Counted from the stretch's first letter, positions 47,625 through 56,973 are shown. The stretch: 64,000 bases of DNA from Planifilum fulgidum (GCF_900113175.1 NZ_FOOK01000005.1:62001-126000); one strand, 5' to 3'. Numbers and translations: made by a program. The notes: a model not told the origin generated them from the letters alone.

Positions 47625-48287
47625 ATGAAGCTTCGAACTTATCTGTTGGTTGTGGCCGCCGCCGTCAGCCTGCTTGGAATCCGTATGATGAGCGCGGACG
47701 ATTTGCCGATCGCCTCCACCGCTCAGGCAACCCCTTCGTCCCCGTCCGTTCAGCTGGAGATTCCCGAGGAGGCGATCCGCCTGCGGATTCTGGCGAACAG
47801 CGATGCTCCCCGGGACCAGTGGCTGAAACGGCAGGTGAGGGACGCCGTCCTGCGGGAGATGGAGAGCTGGGTGCACCAGCCGGAGAACATCGGCGAAGCC
47901 CGCCGCCTGATCAAGAGCCGCTTGCCGCGGTTTCAGGCGATCGCCGAGGAAACCGTGCGCCGAAACGGCTTTGATGATCCCGTCAGGGTGGATTACGGCA
48001 AGGTGCCCTTTCCGACCAAATTGTACGGGAACCGGGTGTATCCCGCCGGCGAGTACGAGGCCCTCCGAATCGTGATCGGGCGGGGGGAGGGAGGAAACTG
48101 GTGGTGCGTGCTGTTTCCCCCTCTCTGCTTCATCGACATGGAGAGCGGCGACGCCCTTTCCGCCCGGGAAGGAGGCAGGATGACCGCCAGCGCCTACACG
48201 GCGCCTTCCGCTCCGGCGGAAAAGCCCCTGGAAGTGAGATTTTTCCTCCTGGATACCCTGGAGAAAGTGTTTGCCGGATGGAAGTGA
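47625..48287 (+). CDS. spoIIR: Stage II sporulation protein R
   Basis: A 220-residue exported signalling protein made in the forespore that activates SpoIIGA to process pro-sigma-E in the mother cell. N-terminal signal segment TYLLVVAAAVSLLGI, followed by the conserved IPEEAIRLRILANSDAPRDQWLK and WWCVLFPPLCFID signatures. ATG at 47625 follows GAGGAGG. Expected to be under sigma-F, but no clear sigma-F promoter could be identified upstream. Confidence 0.94.
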   Translation: MKLRTYLLVVAAAVSLLGIRMMSADDLPIASTAQATPSSPSVQLEIPEEAIRLRILANSDAPRDQWLKRQVRDAVLREMESWVHQPENIGEARRLIKSRLPRFQAIAEETVRRNGFDDPVRVDYGKVPFPTKLYGNRVYPAGEYEALRIVIGRGEGGNWWCVLFPPLCFIDMESGDALSAREGGRMTASAYTAPSAPAEKPLEVRFFLLDTLEKVFAGWK

Positions 48288-48328
48288 GCCCCTCCGCCCC
48301 CTCCCGTTTGGCCAAGGGACAAGCCTGT

Positions 48329-48362
48329 GCCCCTCCGCCCCCGCGGACCGGAGGGGCCTTTT
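48329..48362 (+). terminator. Rho-independent terminator of spoIIR
   Basis: GCCCCTCCG/CGGAGGGGC stem (48329-48337 with 48349-48357) followed by CTTTT. Confidence 0.8.
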
Positions 48363-48477
48363 AGCTGCCGGGGCCGCCCGACGTGCAAAGGGGAAAAAGG
48401 CCTGCGGTTTTCGATCCAAAACGTGATAGAATGGTCTTCGGTGACCTTCGGGGGAAAGGAGAAGGTTTGGAAAGGAA

Positions 48478-48828
48478 ATGAGCGGAGAGAAAACAGTGAA
48501 GCCGCCCAGTCCGGGCCGTGCCTGGGCGTACGTGTTGATCGGCGGGGCGCTGGAAATCGTTTGGGCGTCGGGCTTCAAGTACGATGAGGTGCCGGACCTC
48601 CTCGTCATTATTTCCCTTTTGGTCAGCTTCGATTTGATCATCCGGGCCGCCAGGGTTCTCCCGGTCGGAACCACCTACGCCGTTTTCACCGCGATCGGCA
48701 CCGTCGGCACGGTGGTGGTCGAGGCGGTCGCCGAAGGGCGGATCGGGCCGCTGAAAGTGATCCTGCTCCTCCTTCTGCTTCTGTGCATCGTGGGTTTGAA
48801 GGTGACCGAAGGGGAGGGGGGACGCTGA
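48478..48828 (+). CDS. Small multidrug resistance (SMR) family protein, subunit 1
   Basis: A 116-residue four-helix SMR transporter. The essential membrane glutamate is in GGALEIVWASGFK (helix 1), and the TTYAVFTAIGTVGTVVVE segment is typical of helix 3. Translationally coupled (TGATG overlap) to a second SMR protein, as in the heteromeric pairs YkkCD, YvdSR and EbrAB. Substrate may be lipophilic cations or guanidinium; sequence alone does not decide. Confidence 0.88.
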   Translation: MSGEKTVKPPSPGRAWAYVLIGGALEIVWASGFKYDEVPDLLVIISLLVSFDLIIRAARVLPVGTTYAVFTAIGTVGTVVVEAVAEGRIGPLKVILLLLLLLCIVGLKVTEGEGGR

Positions 48829-49142
48829 TGGACTGGTTGCTGCTGGTGATGGCCGGCCTGTTTGAGGTGGTCGGCGTGATCGGCCTCAAGCGGGTGTCCG
48901 AGCGGAACAATTGGACGAACAACATCCTCATGATCGGAGGATTTCTCGTCAGCTTCCGATTGCTACTGCAGGCGATGGAAACCATCTCCCTTTCCACCGC
49001 CTACGCGGTGTGGACGGGGATCGGAACCGTGGGCGGAGCGGTGGTGGGCATGATCTTTTTCAAGGAATCAAAGAAGCCCCTCCGCCTTCTGTGCATTCTG
49101 GGGATCGTCGTTTGCGTGGCTGCCCTGAGGTTTGTGGAATAG
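48828..49142 (+). CDS. Small multidrug resistance (SMR) family protein, subunit 2
   Basis: A 104-residue SMR protein with four helices and the conserved glutamate in AGLFEVVGVIGLK. Contains STAYAVWTGIGTVGGAVVGM, the helix-3 signature. ATG overlaps the stop of the first SMR gene, so the two probably assemble as an antiparallel heterodimer. GGGGAGGGGGG provides the ribosome binding site. Confidence 0.9.
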   Translation: MDWLLLVMAGLFEVVGVIGLKRVSERNNWTNNILMIGGFLVSFRLLLQAMETISLSTAYAVWTGIGTVGGAVVGMIFFKESKKPLRLLCILGIVVCVAALRFVE

Positions 49143-49186
49143 CCGACGCGCCCAAAGGGCGGTGCTCCGCGGATCCGGGCCGTTCA

Positions 49187-49225
49187 CCCGTTCGGCTGGC
49201 TCGCTCGGCTGAGCGGGCTTTTTTT
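49187..49225 (+). terminator. Rho-independent terminator of the SMR pair
   Basis: A ten-bp stem CCCGTTCGGC/GCTGAGCGGG (two G-U pairs) at 49187-49217, followed by CTTTTTTT. Confidence 0.8.
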
Positions 49226-49306
49226 CAAAAAAATGAGTTCCGCGGTTCTGTCCAGCCCCTCTGCCTCATATCATAAAGGGACAAAGCCGAAAAGGGGGCG
49301 TGTCCC

Positions 49307-49837
49307 ATGTTTGTGATCCGGACGGCCTCAAGCGGGGATGTTCCCGCCATTTTGCGGCTGCTTCAGGAAGCGGGCCTGCGGGGAGAGGGCGTGGACAAGC
49401 ATCCGGACAGCTTTTGGGTGTTGGAGGAGATCGGAAACCCTCCCCGCATCGCGGGAACCCTCGGGATGGAGGTTTACGGGCGGACGGGGCTCCTCCGCTC
49501 CTTCGTCGTGGAGCGGGAGCGATGGAATCCGCAAGTGGGCGTCCGATTTTTCCTCCTGGCCCTGTCCGCCGCCCGGGAAAGGGGAATCGACGAACTGTAT
49601 CTGGCCGCCCCGGGTTTTCTTCCCTTTTTTGAGGCGATCGGATTTACGGAGGTGGAGGAGGGCCAATTGCCCGAACCGATCCGCGAATTCAGCCATCTGA
49701 GGCGGGCGGCGGGGAGCGGAGAGGCGAGACTGATGCGGTGCCGCCTGCATCGGGTGTTCGACGCGAGGGAAGAGGCGCCCTCCCTTCGGCGAAACCCTGA
49801 GGGCAGGGGCAATTCCGCCGGCGGATGCGGACAGTGA
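49307..49837 (+). CDS. GNAT-family N-acetyltransferase, YwlB-like
   Basis: A 176-residue GNAT acetyltransferase with the N-terminal IRTASSGDVPAILRLL start, LGMEVYGRTGLLRSFVVE beta strands and the LYLAAPGFLPFFEAIGFTEV C-terminal half. The Gln/Arg-rich acetyl-CoA loop is weak. Position between spoIIR and sua5 corresponds to B. subtilis ywlB; the acetylated substrate is not known. The last 40 residues are low-complexity and may vary. Confidence 0.8.
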   Translation: MFVIRTASSGDVPAILRLLQEAGLRGEGVDKHPDSFWVLEEIGNPPRIAGTLGMEVYGRTGLLRSFVVERERWNPQVGVRFFLLALSAARERGIDELYLAAPGFLPFFEAIGFTEVEEGQLPEPIREFSHLRRAAGSGEARLMRCRLHRVFDAREEAPSLRRNPEGRGNSAGGCGQ

Positions 49838-49959
49838 GCTCCGGCCGGCTTTCTTTTGTCCCGAAAGCGAAGGGCGGCGGGCGGGAAATGGGAAAGCCCC
49901 GGGTCCCGCCGCTTCCTGTGGTATGATAAAGGGAAAAGATTTCGGGCAGGTGAGGACAA

Positions 49960-51033
49960 GTGGGCAAGACGGCGCTTCGGTGGCGAATCGGGCAACCTGC
50001 CGATGCGGAGGAGCTGAGGAAACATCCGGCGATCCGGGAAGCGGCCCGCATGCTCCGGGAGGGGAAGCTGGTGGCCTTTCCGACGGAAACGGTCTACGGT
50101 TTGGGCGCCGATGCCCGGTCGGAGGAGGCCGTCTCCAGAATCTTTGCCGCGAAGGGGAGGCCCGGGGACAATCCCCTCATCGTACATATCGGCCATCTCT
50201 GTCAATTGCGGGATTTGGTCGCGGAGCTCCCGCCGAAGGGGGAGTTGCTGGTCCGCCGCTTTTGGCCTGGACCGCTCACGCTGGTTCTTCCCCACAGGGG
50301 GACAGTGGTCCGGAAGGTGACCGCCGGACTGGAAACGGTGGGAGTGCGGATGCCCTCTCATCCGGTGGCGCTGGCGTTGCTTCAGGAAAGCGGCGTGCCG
50401 GTGGCCGCGCCCAGCGCCAACCGGTCGGGGCGTCCCAGCCCGACGGAGGCGGATCACGTTTGGGAGGATCTGGGGGAGGCAATCGACGGCCTTCTGGATG
50501 CGGGACCCACCGGAGTGGGCCTGGAATCCACGGTGGTGGACGTCACCGGCTCCGTCCCCCTGCTGCTGCGACCGGGGGGCGTCACCCTGGAGGAACTGCG
50601 GGAGGCGGTGGGAGAGGTGCGGGTGGATCCGGGACTGGAAGGCGATGACCATCCGCCCCGCTCGCCGGGAATGAAATACCGTCACTACGCCCCCGAAGGA
50701 GAGATGTGGCTGGTGGAGGGAAGCGGGGAAACGCTGGTCCGCCGCATCCGGGAATTGGCGGAGGATGCCCGGAGGGCCGGCCGGCGGGTGGGCATTCTCA
50801 CCACCGAGGAAAACCTTTCCCGTTATCGGGCCGACCGGGTGGTGGCCCTGGGCCGAAGATCCGATCCGGAAAGCGTCGCCCGCAACCTGTACCGGGCGCT
50901 CCGGGAAATGGACCGGGCGGGGGTGGACTACATCCTGGCGGAAACCTTTCCTGCGGAAGGAATTTTCCGTTCGGTGATGAACCGCCTCCACAAGGCGGCC
51001 GGCGGACGGGTCATCCGCGCCGAAGGTCCGTGA
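49960..51033 (+). CDS. sua5: Threonylcarbamoyl-AMP synthase (Sua5)
   Basis: A 357-residue enzyme making threonylcarbamoyl-AMP from threonine, bicarbonate and ATP for the t6A modification of tRNA. The YrdC domain (about 20-215) contains FPTETVYGLGADA, the KGRPGDNPLIVHI loop and PSANRSGRPSPT. A C-terminal Sua5 domain begins after the SPGMKYRHYAPEG linker, so it is the long Sua5 form rather than TsaC. GTG start. Confidence 0.95.
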   Translation: MGKTALRWRIGQPADAEELRKHPAIREAARMLREGKLVAFPTETVYGLGADARSEEAVSRIFAAKGRPGDNPLIVHIGHLCQLRDLVAELPPKGELLVRRFWPGPLTLVLPHRGTVVRKVTAGLETVGVRMPSHPVALALLQESGVPVAAPSANRSGRPSPTEADHVWEDLGEAIDGLLDAGPTGVGLESTVVDVTGSVPLLLRPGGVTLEELREAVGEVRVDPGLEGDDHPPRSPGMKYRHYAPEGEMWLVEGSGETLVRRIRELAEDARRAGRRVGILTTEENLSRYRADRVVALGRRSDPESVARNLYRALREMDRAGVDYILAETFPAEGIFRSVMNRLHKAAGGRVIRAEGP

Positions 51034-51336
51034 TTTCCTCGCACGGGGTCATCCCCGCGGGCGGGGCTCCATGACGTGCCGGTCCGTTTTTTTGAGGATT
51101 GGAAGGAGAGAAGGCCGATGAGGCGGCCGGCCTTCCGGGGACGACAAAAGGGGAGGGCCGGTGACCGGTGCGGCCGCCGCGCGAAAAAGCGCCCCCGGGA
51201 GATGGGGGCCAAGGCGAAGCGGTTTTCCAGCGGATTTTTTTCACGACGGCCGGGAGGGGTCTTTTCCGGGCGGCCAAAAGGGGCCGCGGCTGGATGTCGG
51301 TTTCAGTTCCGTTTCGGGAGGAGGGGGGCGAAGGGC

Positions 51337-51372
51337 CCGCGCCCATTGGGGGGCGCGGTTCTTTTTTTTTCC
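51337..51372 (+). terminator. Strong rho-independent terminator upstream of mntP
   Basis: CCGCGCCC/GGGCGCGG stem (51337-51344 with 51351-51358) followed by TTCTTTTTTTTTCC, 48 nt before mntP. It may terminate sua5 or act as an attenuator for mntP. The remainder of 51034-51419 is GC-rich with a T-run at about 51233-51241 and no convincing gene. Confidence 0.75.
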
Positions 51373-51419
51373 TTCGGAGCATATCCATATGCAGACAAGC
51401 CGGATGAGGGGGAAGGGTC

Positions 51420-51980
51420 ATGGAGTTCACGTTGCCCCAGTGGGGACAGTTGATCACCTTAATCATGATGGCCTTCGCGCTCGGCATGGACGCCTTCTCC
51501 CTCGGGATCGGCCTGGGAATGAAAGGAATGGTGACGCAACAGTTGTTCGCGATGAGCGGCGCGATCGGCATCATGCACGTCCTGATGCCCTTGGCGGGCA
51601 TGACCCTCGGGAGGAATATGAACGGCTTGGTCGGAGATGTGGCGGTATGGGTCGGCGGGGGTTTGTTATGTTTCCTGGGTGGGAATATGTTGTGGAGCAG
51701 CCTGCGGGAAGCAGGCGCGTCGACCGATTCCGTCACCAGCCTGTGGGGGATGCTTGTTTCCTCCTTCAGCGTCAGTTTGGATTCCCTGTCGGCGGGATTT
51801 TCCCTCGGCATGTTGTCCACGGACACTCCCCTGGCTTTGGGGTTGATGGGTTTCTTCGGCGGGATGATGGGAGGGTTGGGCATGGTGCTGGGGAAGTTCC
51901 TGGGGAGCTGGGCGGGCAACTACGGCGAGGCGTTGGGCGGATTGATCCTGATGCTTTTGGGCTTCAAATTCCTGCTGTGA
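51420..51980 (+). CDS. mntP: Manganese efflux pump MntP
   Basis: A 186-residue six-helix membrane protein exporting Mn2+. Both repeats carry the acidic helix motif: GMDAFSLGIGLG and SLDSLSAGFSLG. ATG follows GGGGGAAGGG. Position (ywlD locus) matches B. subtilis. A manganese riboswitch was looked for upstream but not convincingly found. Confidence 0.93.
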   Translation: MEFTLPQWGQLITLIMMAFALGMDAFSLGIGLGMKGMVTQQLFAMSGAIGIMHVLMPLAGMTLGRNMNGLVGDVAVWVGGGLLCFLGGNMLWSSLREAGASTDSVTSLWGMLVSSFSVSLDSLSAGFSLGMLSTDTPLALGLMGFFGGMMGGLGMVLGKFLGSWAGNYGEALGGLILMLLGFKFLL

Positions 51981-51990
51981 GGTCCTGCCG

Positions 51991-52710
51991 ATGAGTGAAG
52001 CGATCGCATACAGCACCCTTTCCGGCATGTCCACCCTGCTCGGGGCCCTCGTTGTGCTGAGGTTCGGTTCCCTGTCCCAGCGGGGGCTCTCCTTTTCCCT
52101 GGGGATGTCGGTGGGCGTCATGCTGACCGTCTCCCTGGGGAGCCTCCTTTCCACCGCTGTCCGCTACGGGAGTTGGGCCCACGTGATGTTGGGCATGTCC
52201 GCCGCCCTGTTGTTGATGATCCTCCTGCACCGCTTCGAAGGGAGGAATGGGGGCGGCGGAAAGCGCTCCACCTTTGCCCGGCTGGGTTTTCTCATGGTTT
52301 TGGCGATGGCGGCCCACAACGCGCCGGAGGGAGTGGCCATCGGCATCGGCTTTCACACCGAGCACCGGCTGGGAATTCTCCTGGCCCTGTCGATGGCGGT
52401 GCACAACGTGCCCGAGGGAATCGGAATGGCAGCTCCGCTGAAGGTTTCCGGCCACTCGCCCCTTCGCATTCTCCTTACGGCCGCCGCCACGGGAGGAATG
52501 CTTCCCCTGGGCGCCTGGATCGGCGAAGCGTTTTTGGCGGATCGGCCCGATGTGGTGTCCGCCGGACTGGTGTTCGCCATCACGACGATCCTGTGGGTGG
52601 CCACCCAGGAAGTGGGTCCCAGGGCATGGGAAATGGACCGGCGCGCGGCTTCCGCCGGGGCGATATTGGGGGTGCTTTTCATGTATATCATCGAAAGAAT
52701 TCACGGATAA
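51991..52710 (+). CDS. ZIP-family metal transporter
   Basis: A 239-residue polytopic membrane protein with eight predicted helices and both ZIP histidine motifs, HNAPEGVAIG in helix 4 and HNVPEGIGMA in helix 5, which form the binuclear metal site. A charged loop (HRFEGRNGGGGKRS) sits between helices 3 and 4. Probably imports or exchanges Zn2+/Mn2+/Fe2+. Ten nt after mntP, so likely co-transcribed: an efflux pump with an uptake-type carrier. Confidence 0.88.
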   Translation: MSEAIAYSTLSGMSTLLGALVVLRFGSLSQRGLSFSLGMSVGVMLTVSLGSLLSTAVRYGSWAHVMLGMSAALLLMILLHRFEGRNGGGGKRSTFARLGFLMVLAMAAHNAPEGVAIGIGFHTEHRLGILLALSMAVHNVPEGIGMAAPLKVSGHSPLRILLTAAATGGMLPLGAWIGEAFLADRPDVVSAGLVFAITTILWVATQEVGPRAWEMDRRAASAGAILGVLFMYIIERIHG

Positions 52711-52738
52711 TGGAGGAGCAAAGGGGGAGATGGACCCG

Positions 52739-53389
52739 GTGAAAAACGTTCTGCTGGTCTGTACCGGCAACACCTGCCGCAGCCCGATGGCCGAAGCGAT
52801 TCTGGCGCGCCTGGCGGGGGAGGAGGGGCTGAAGGTGTCCGTCCGTTCCGCGGGGCTGTTCGCGATGGATGGCGCGGAAGCCTCGGAAAACACCCGCCGG
52901 GTGCTCGGAGAACGGGGAATCCGTTTTTCCCACCGCGCCCGGTCGATCCGTCCGGAACTGATCGATTGGGCCGACCTCATTTTGACGATGACGCTGGACC
53001 ACAAACGCCGCCTCATCTCGATGAATCCCGAGAGCGTCGGAAAGGTGTTCACCCTGAAGGAATATGCGCTGACCGACGGTGAAACGAGGGAGCGGATCAG
53101 GCGGTTGGAACAGATGACCGCGGAGCTGGAGACGCGCAGGGCCTTGGGCTCCGGAAAGGGGAAATCTTCCGATGCGGGGGATGCGATCCGTTCCCTGGAG
53201 GAGTCGATCCGCCGGGAGCGGGAAGCCCTCGAGAAGGAAGGCGTCCCGCTGGAGGATCTGGATATTCCGGATCCCTTCGGCGGGGATCTGGAAACCTACC
53301 GCCGCTGTGCCGATCGGTTGGAGGAGCTGCTGCGCCGGATTGTCGAGCGTTGGCGGCGGGAAGAGGAAACGCGGAAGGATGGGCATTGA
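52739..53389 (+). CDS. ywlE: Low-molecular-weight protein arginine phosphatase YwlE-like, with an insertion
   Basis: A 216-residue LMW-PTP-fold phosphatase; YwlE removes phosphate from arginine residues marked by McsB. P-loop CTGNTCRS gives nucleophile Cys8 and Cys13, and the general acid is Asp178 in DIPDPFGG. Thr in the loop (GNT) fits arginine rather than tyrosine specificity. Between residues about 111 and 172 there is an extra charged, coiled-coil-like segment of about 60 residues absent from the roughly 150-residue B. subtilis protein. GTG at 52739 is spaced nine bases from GGGGGAG; ATG at 52730 is an alternative. Confidence 0.88.
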   Translation: MKNVLLVCTGNTCRSPMAEAILARLAGEEGLKVSVRSAGLFAMDGAEASENTRRVLGERGIRFSHRARSIRPELIDWADLILTMTLDHKRRLISMNPESVGKVFTLKEYALTDGETRERIRRLEQMTAELETRRALGSGKGKSSDAGDAIRSLEESIRREREALEKEGVPLEDLDIPDPFGGDLETYRRCADRLEELLRRIVERWRREEETRKDGH

Positions 53390-53417
53390 AGGTTTTTGCG
53401 GCCTGTGATCCCGTCGT

Positions 53418-53446
53418 TTGACATCCCTCCCCGGCTGGGGTATCCT
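53418..53446 (+). promoter_or_regulatory. Sigma-A promoter of rpiB-ywlG-glyA
   Basis: TTGACA (53418-53423), 17-bp spacer, TATCCT (53441-53446). The 140-nt leader contains a strong GC hairpin with a TTCG-type loop near 53490-53512 but no T-tract. Confidence 0.7.
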
Positions 53447-53586
53447 AGGTGCGAACACGGAGCGGCCGCGCCGCTGCGCGTGCAGGGGATGCCCGCCGCC
53501 GCTTCGGCGGCGCTTGCCGTCTTTGCGGAAGTTTCCCCCGGAGAGGGGGCTCCGTTATTTTGGATCGGTTTCAGGGGGGCTGAGGG

Positions 53587-54036
53587 ATGCGCGTCATCAT
53601 CGGATCGGACCACGGCGGGTTTCATCTGAAGCAGGAAATCCGGAACCTGTTGGAGGAAATGGGCATCGCCTACGAGGATGTGGGCTGTGACTGCCCCGAG
53701 TCGGTGGATTATCCCGATTATGCCCTTCCCGTCGCGGAGCGGGTGGCGAAGGGAGAGTTTGACCGGGGCATCCTCGTCTGCGGGACCGGCATCGGGATGT
53801 CCATAGCCGCCAACAAGGTGAAGGGGATTCGCTGCGCCGTGGTGAGCGACGAGTTTTCGGCGCGGATGAGCCGGGAACACAACGATGCCAATGTGTTGGC
53901 CCTGGGTGAGCGCGTCGTCGGGCCGGGACTGGCCCGGGAGATCGTCCGGGTCTGGCTGACGACGGATTTCGCCGGCGGCCGCCACGGTCGGCGGGTGGCC
54001 AAAATCGGGGCGATTGAGGACGGGGATCGGGAATGA
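53587..54036 (+). CDS. rpiB: Ribose-5-phosphate isomerase B
   Basis: A 149-residue RpiB/LacAB-family isomerase converting ribulose-5-phosphate and ribose-5-phosphate. SDHGGFHLKQ at the N-terminus, catalytic Cys in ILVCGTGIGMSIAANK, and EHNDANVLALGERV are diagnostic. ATG overlaps nothing upstream; its stop overlaps the ywlG start (ATGA). Confidence 0.94.
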   Translation: MRVIIGSDHGGFHLKQEIRNLLEEMGIAYEDVGCDCPESVDYPDYALPVAERVAKGEFDRGILVCGTGIGMSIAANKVKGIRCAVVSDEFSARMSREHNDANVLALGERVVGPGLAREIVRVWLTTDFAGGRHGRRVAKIGAIEDGDRE

Positions 54037-54605
54037 CCGTGGATCTTGACGCCCTCCGGAGGGACGTAATCCGGGTGGTCGAGGATCTCCTGGCGGAGAT
54101 GCCGCTTTCCGACCGTCATCTGCTGGTGGTCGGCGTGAGCACCAGCGAGGTGATCGGGAAGCGGATCGGTACGTCGGGCAGCGATGAAGTGGCCGAGGCC
54201 ATCTACGACGGGCTTGCCCGCGCGCGGGAAAAACGGGGGTTTCACCTCGCCTTTCAATGTTGCGAACACTTGAACCGCGCCCTGGTGGTGTCCCGCGCTG
54301 CCCTCGAGCGGTTCGGCCTGGAGGAAGTGTCGGCGATTCCGATTCCGAAGGCCGGAGGGGCGATGGCCGCCCACGCCTATCGGCGGATGGACGATCCGGT
54401 CCTGGTGGAGCGGGTGGTCGCCGACGCGGGGATCGATATCGGCGACACCCTGATCGGAATGCACCTTCGGCCGGTGGCCGTCCCCGTTCGCCCTTCAATC
54501 CGCCAAATCGGACAGGCCCACGTGACGATGGCCAAGACGCGCCCCAAACTGATCGGCGGTGCCCGGGCGGTTTACACCCCCGAGGACGCGGAAGCCTGCA
54601 GGTGA
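54033..54605 (+). CDS. ywlG: YwlG family protein (TIGR01440/DUF436)
   Basis: A 190-residue conserved protein of unknown biochemical function, found in Firmicutes between rpiB and glyA. Contains LLVVGVSTSEVIGKRIGTSGS and FQCCEHLNRALV (a Cys-Cys-Glu-His cluster that could bind metal) and a conserved AHVTMAKTRPKLIGGARA end. No transmembrane segment. Overlaps rpiB by four nt. Confidence 0.9.
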   Translation: MTVDLDALRRDVIRVVEDLLAEMPLSDRHLLVVGVSTSEVIGKRIGTSGSDEVAEAIYDGLARAREKRGFHLAFQCCEHLNRALVVSRAALERFGLEEVSAIPIPKAGGAMAAHAYRRMDDPVLVERVVADAGIDIGDTLIGMHLRPVAVPVRPSIRQIGQAHVTMAKTRPKLIGGARAVYTPEDAEACR

Positions 54606-54674
54606 TGGCCGGGCGGATGACTGCCCCGTCCGGACGGCGTGCCCATTTGATCCAGCGCAAAGGAGGCGAAGCGG

Positions 54675-55928
54675 TTGGAACACTTGCGTAAAACGGATCC
54701 CGAAACGGCTCGGGCCATTGCGGACGAATTGAACCGGCAGAAGCGGAAAATCGAGTTGATCGCCTCGGAAAACTTCGTGAGCCGGGCGGTGTTGGAAGCC
54801 CTGGGAACCGTCCTGACCAACAAGTACGCGGAGGGTTATCCCGGCAGGAGATACTACGGCGGCTGCGAGTATGTCGATCGGGTGGAGGAGTTGGCCAGGG
54901 AGCGCGCCAAAAAGCTGTTCGGGGCGGAACACGCCAACGTCCAGCCCCATTCCGGCGCCCAGGCCAACATGGGAGTTTATTTTGCCGTGCTGGAGCCGGG
55001 GGACACCGTATTGGGCATGAATCTGGCCCATGGCGGACACCTGACCCATGGAAGCCCGGTCAACTTTTCCGGAACCCTTTACAAATTCGTCTCGTACGGG
55101 GTGGATGAAAAGACCCACCGCATCGATTACGACGAGGTTCGCCGCCTGGCCCTGGAACATCGCCCCAAGCTGTTGGTGGCCGGTGCCAGCGCTTATCCGC
55201 GGGTGATCGATTTCGCCCGGTTGAGGGAGATCGCCGACGAGGCGGGCTGCCTGTTGATGGTGGATATGGCCCACATCGCCGGGCTGGTGGCCGCCGGATA
55301 TCACCCCAATCCGGTGCCCTATGCGGACTTTGTGACCACCACCACCCACAAGACCCTGCGCGGCCCCCGGGGCGGCATGATCCTGTGCAAGGAGAAATAT
55401 GCCAAGAAAATCGACAAGGCGATCTTCCCCGGCATCCAGGGAGGGCCCCTGATGCACGTCATCGCGGCCAAGGCGGTGGCCCTGGCGGAGGCCCTGACGG
55501 AGGATTTCAAGGAGTATTCGCGCCGGGTGGTGGAAAATGCCGCCCGCCTGGCCGAAGCCCTGTCGGAGAGAGGGTTTAACCTGATTTCCGGCGGCACGGA
55601 CAACCATCTGATTCTGATCGATGTCCGCAACCTGAATCTGACCGGCAAGGAGGCGGAGCGCCTTCTGGACGAGGTGGGGATCACCGTCAACAAGAACGCC
55701 ATCCCCTTCGACCCGGAAAGTCCCTTCATCACCAGCGGCATCCGGATCGGCACCCCGGCGGTCACCACCCGGGGCATGGGCCCCGAGGCGATGGAGGAGA
55801 TCGCCGACATCATGGCCCTCACGCTGAAAAACCCGGGGGACGACGGCGTGCGGGAGGAAGCCCGCCGCCGCGTCGCCGCGTTGACCGAGCGATATCCTCT
55901 GTATGCGGATATGACCCTGGATGCGTGA
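54675..55928 (+). CDS. glyA: Serine hydroxymethyltransferase
   Basis: A 417-residue PLP enzyme interconverting serine and glycine with tetrahydrofolate. PLP lysine Lys226 in [15 protein letters not shown]-terminal [18 protein letters not shown] signature. TTG start with AAAGGAGG nine bases upstream. Confidence 0.97.
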   Translation: MEHLRKTDPETARAIADELNRQKRKIELIASENFVSRAVLEALGTVLTNKYAEGYPGRRYYGGCEYVDRVEELARERAKKLFGAEHANVQPHSGAQANMGVYFAVLEPGDTVLGMNLAHGGHLTHGSPVNFSGTLYKFVSYGVDEKTHRIDYDEVRRLALEHRPKLLVAGASAYPRVIDFARLREIADEAGCLLMVDMAHIAGLVAAGYHPNPVPYADFVTTTTHKTLRGPRGGMILCKEKYAKKIDKAIFPGIQGGPLMHVIAAKAVALAEALTEDFKEYSRRVVENAARLAEALSERGFNLISGGTDNHLILIDVRNLNLTGKEAERLLDEVGITVNKNAIPFDPESPFITSGIRIGTPAVTTRGMGPEAMEEIADIMALTLKNPGDDGVREEARRRVAALTERYPLYADMTLDA

Positions 55929-56059
55929 GGAGCCCGGCCGCAAGGGAGGGTGAAGGCGCATGCCGCCGAAGGCCCGTTCCGGGGGAAGCGGCGCATAAGC
56001 CGCCCGGCCGCGCACCCGGCCGTCGCGAAGGGGTCGGAACCGGAGTGAGAATGCGACGT

Positions 56060-56084
56060 CCCGCCGCCGTTGCGGCGGGGTTTT
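56060..56084 (+). terminator. Rho-independent terminator of the rpiB-ywlG-glyA transcript
   Basis: CCCGCCGC/GCGGCGGG stem with CGTT loop (56060-56079), followed by GTTTTCTCTT. The rest of 55929-56240 holds no gene. Confidence 0.85.
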
Positions 56085-56240
56085 CTCTTCCTTCCGCCCG
56101 CCAGGCATGCTTCTGCAACCCGTCTCATATGCTAAAAGCGGGAGCGGCGGATCCGGCGGGCTTCCCTTTTCTGGAATCGCATAGACATCCGGGCTCAGGA
56201 ACAGTACAATGTTCTTCGGAACAGGAAGGGAGGACATGCC

Positions 56241-56870
56241 ATGGGGAACGTGTACGTTTTTGACCATCCCCTGATCCAGCACAAGCTGACCCATATTCGC
56301 GACAAGCGGACCGGCACCAAAGAGTTCCGGGAATTGGTGGAGGAAGTGGCCGCCCTGATGGCTTACGAGATCACCAGGGACATGCCCCTGCGGGAAGTGA
56401 CGGTGGAGACCCCGGTGGCTCCCGCCCGGTGCAAAGTGCTGGCGGGGAAGAAGCTGGGGCTGGTTCCCATCCTGCGGGCGGGGTTGGGGATGGTGGACGG
56501 CATTCTCCGGCTGATCCCGGCGGCCAAGGTGGGCCACATCGGCCTGTACCGGGATCCGGAGACGCTGGAGCCCGTCAAGTACTACGCCAAGATGCCCTCG
56601 GACATCGAGGAGCGGGATTTGATCGTCATCGATCCGATGTTGGCCACGGGAGGATCCGCCGCGGCTGCCATCCAGATGATCAAGGAGATGGGGGGCCGGA
56701 GCATCAAGCTGATGTGTCTCATCGCCGCCCCCGAAGGGATCCGAAGAGTTCACGGGGAGCACGATGATGTGGACATCTATGCGGCCGCCGTGGATGAGGG
56801 ACTCAATGAAAAAAGTTACATCGTGCCGGGATTGGGGGACGCCGGCGACCGGTTGTTCGGAACCCGTTGA
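56241..56870 (+). CDS. upp: Uracil phosphoribosyltransferase
   Basis: A 209-residue salvage enzyme making UMP from uracil and PRPP. PRPP-binding loop [13 protein letters not shown] and the C-terminal uracil-binding [15 protein letters not shown] follows AGGGAGG. Conserved position before the atp operon. Confidence 0.96.
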   Translation: MGNVYVFDHPLIQHKLTHIRDKRTGTKEFRELVEEVAALMAYEITRDMPLREVTVETPVAPARCKVLAGKKLGLVPILRAGLGMVDGILRLIPAAKVGHIGLYRDPETLEPVKYYAKMPSDIEERDLIVIDPMLATGGSAAAAIQMIKEMGGRSIKLMCLIAAPEGIRRVHGEHDDVDIYAAAVDEGLNEKSYIVPGLGDAGDRLFGTR

Positions 56871-56943
56871 ACAAAAATTGTCCCATTTTCAACAGGTACG
56901 GATCAAATGCTACAAAATGTTCAAGAATAAACTTGTAACAAAG

Positions 56944-56973
56944 TTGACATTCTCAAGGGCGCTTTTGTAGTAT
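56944..56973 (+). promoter_or_regulatory. Sigma-A promoter of the atp operon
   Basis: TTGACA (56944-56949), 18-bp spacer, TAGTAT (56968-56973), in an AT-rich stretch (56870-56990) unlike the surrounding GC-rich DNA. Confidence 0.75.

Noticed and set aside
48288-48477. Guanidine riboswitch upstream of the SMR pair
   Set aside because: Neither ykkC-I, mini-ykkC nor ykkC-III conserved bases were recognised; the region contains the spoIIR terminator only.
51120-51260. Possible yybP-ykoY (manganese) riboswitch upstream of mntP (AAAAGGGGAGGG and GGGGGCCAAGGC)
   Set aside because: The first stretch resembles the conserved GGGGAGUAG loop and a short P1 could form, but the second conserved loop (AAGACCU-like) is missing and the helices do not match the consensus.
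51076-51453. Open frame of 125 codons between sua5 and mntP
   Set aside because: Arg/Gly/Pro-rich composition, runs through a strong terminator and into mntP in another frame; no ribosome binding site.
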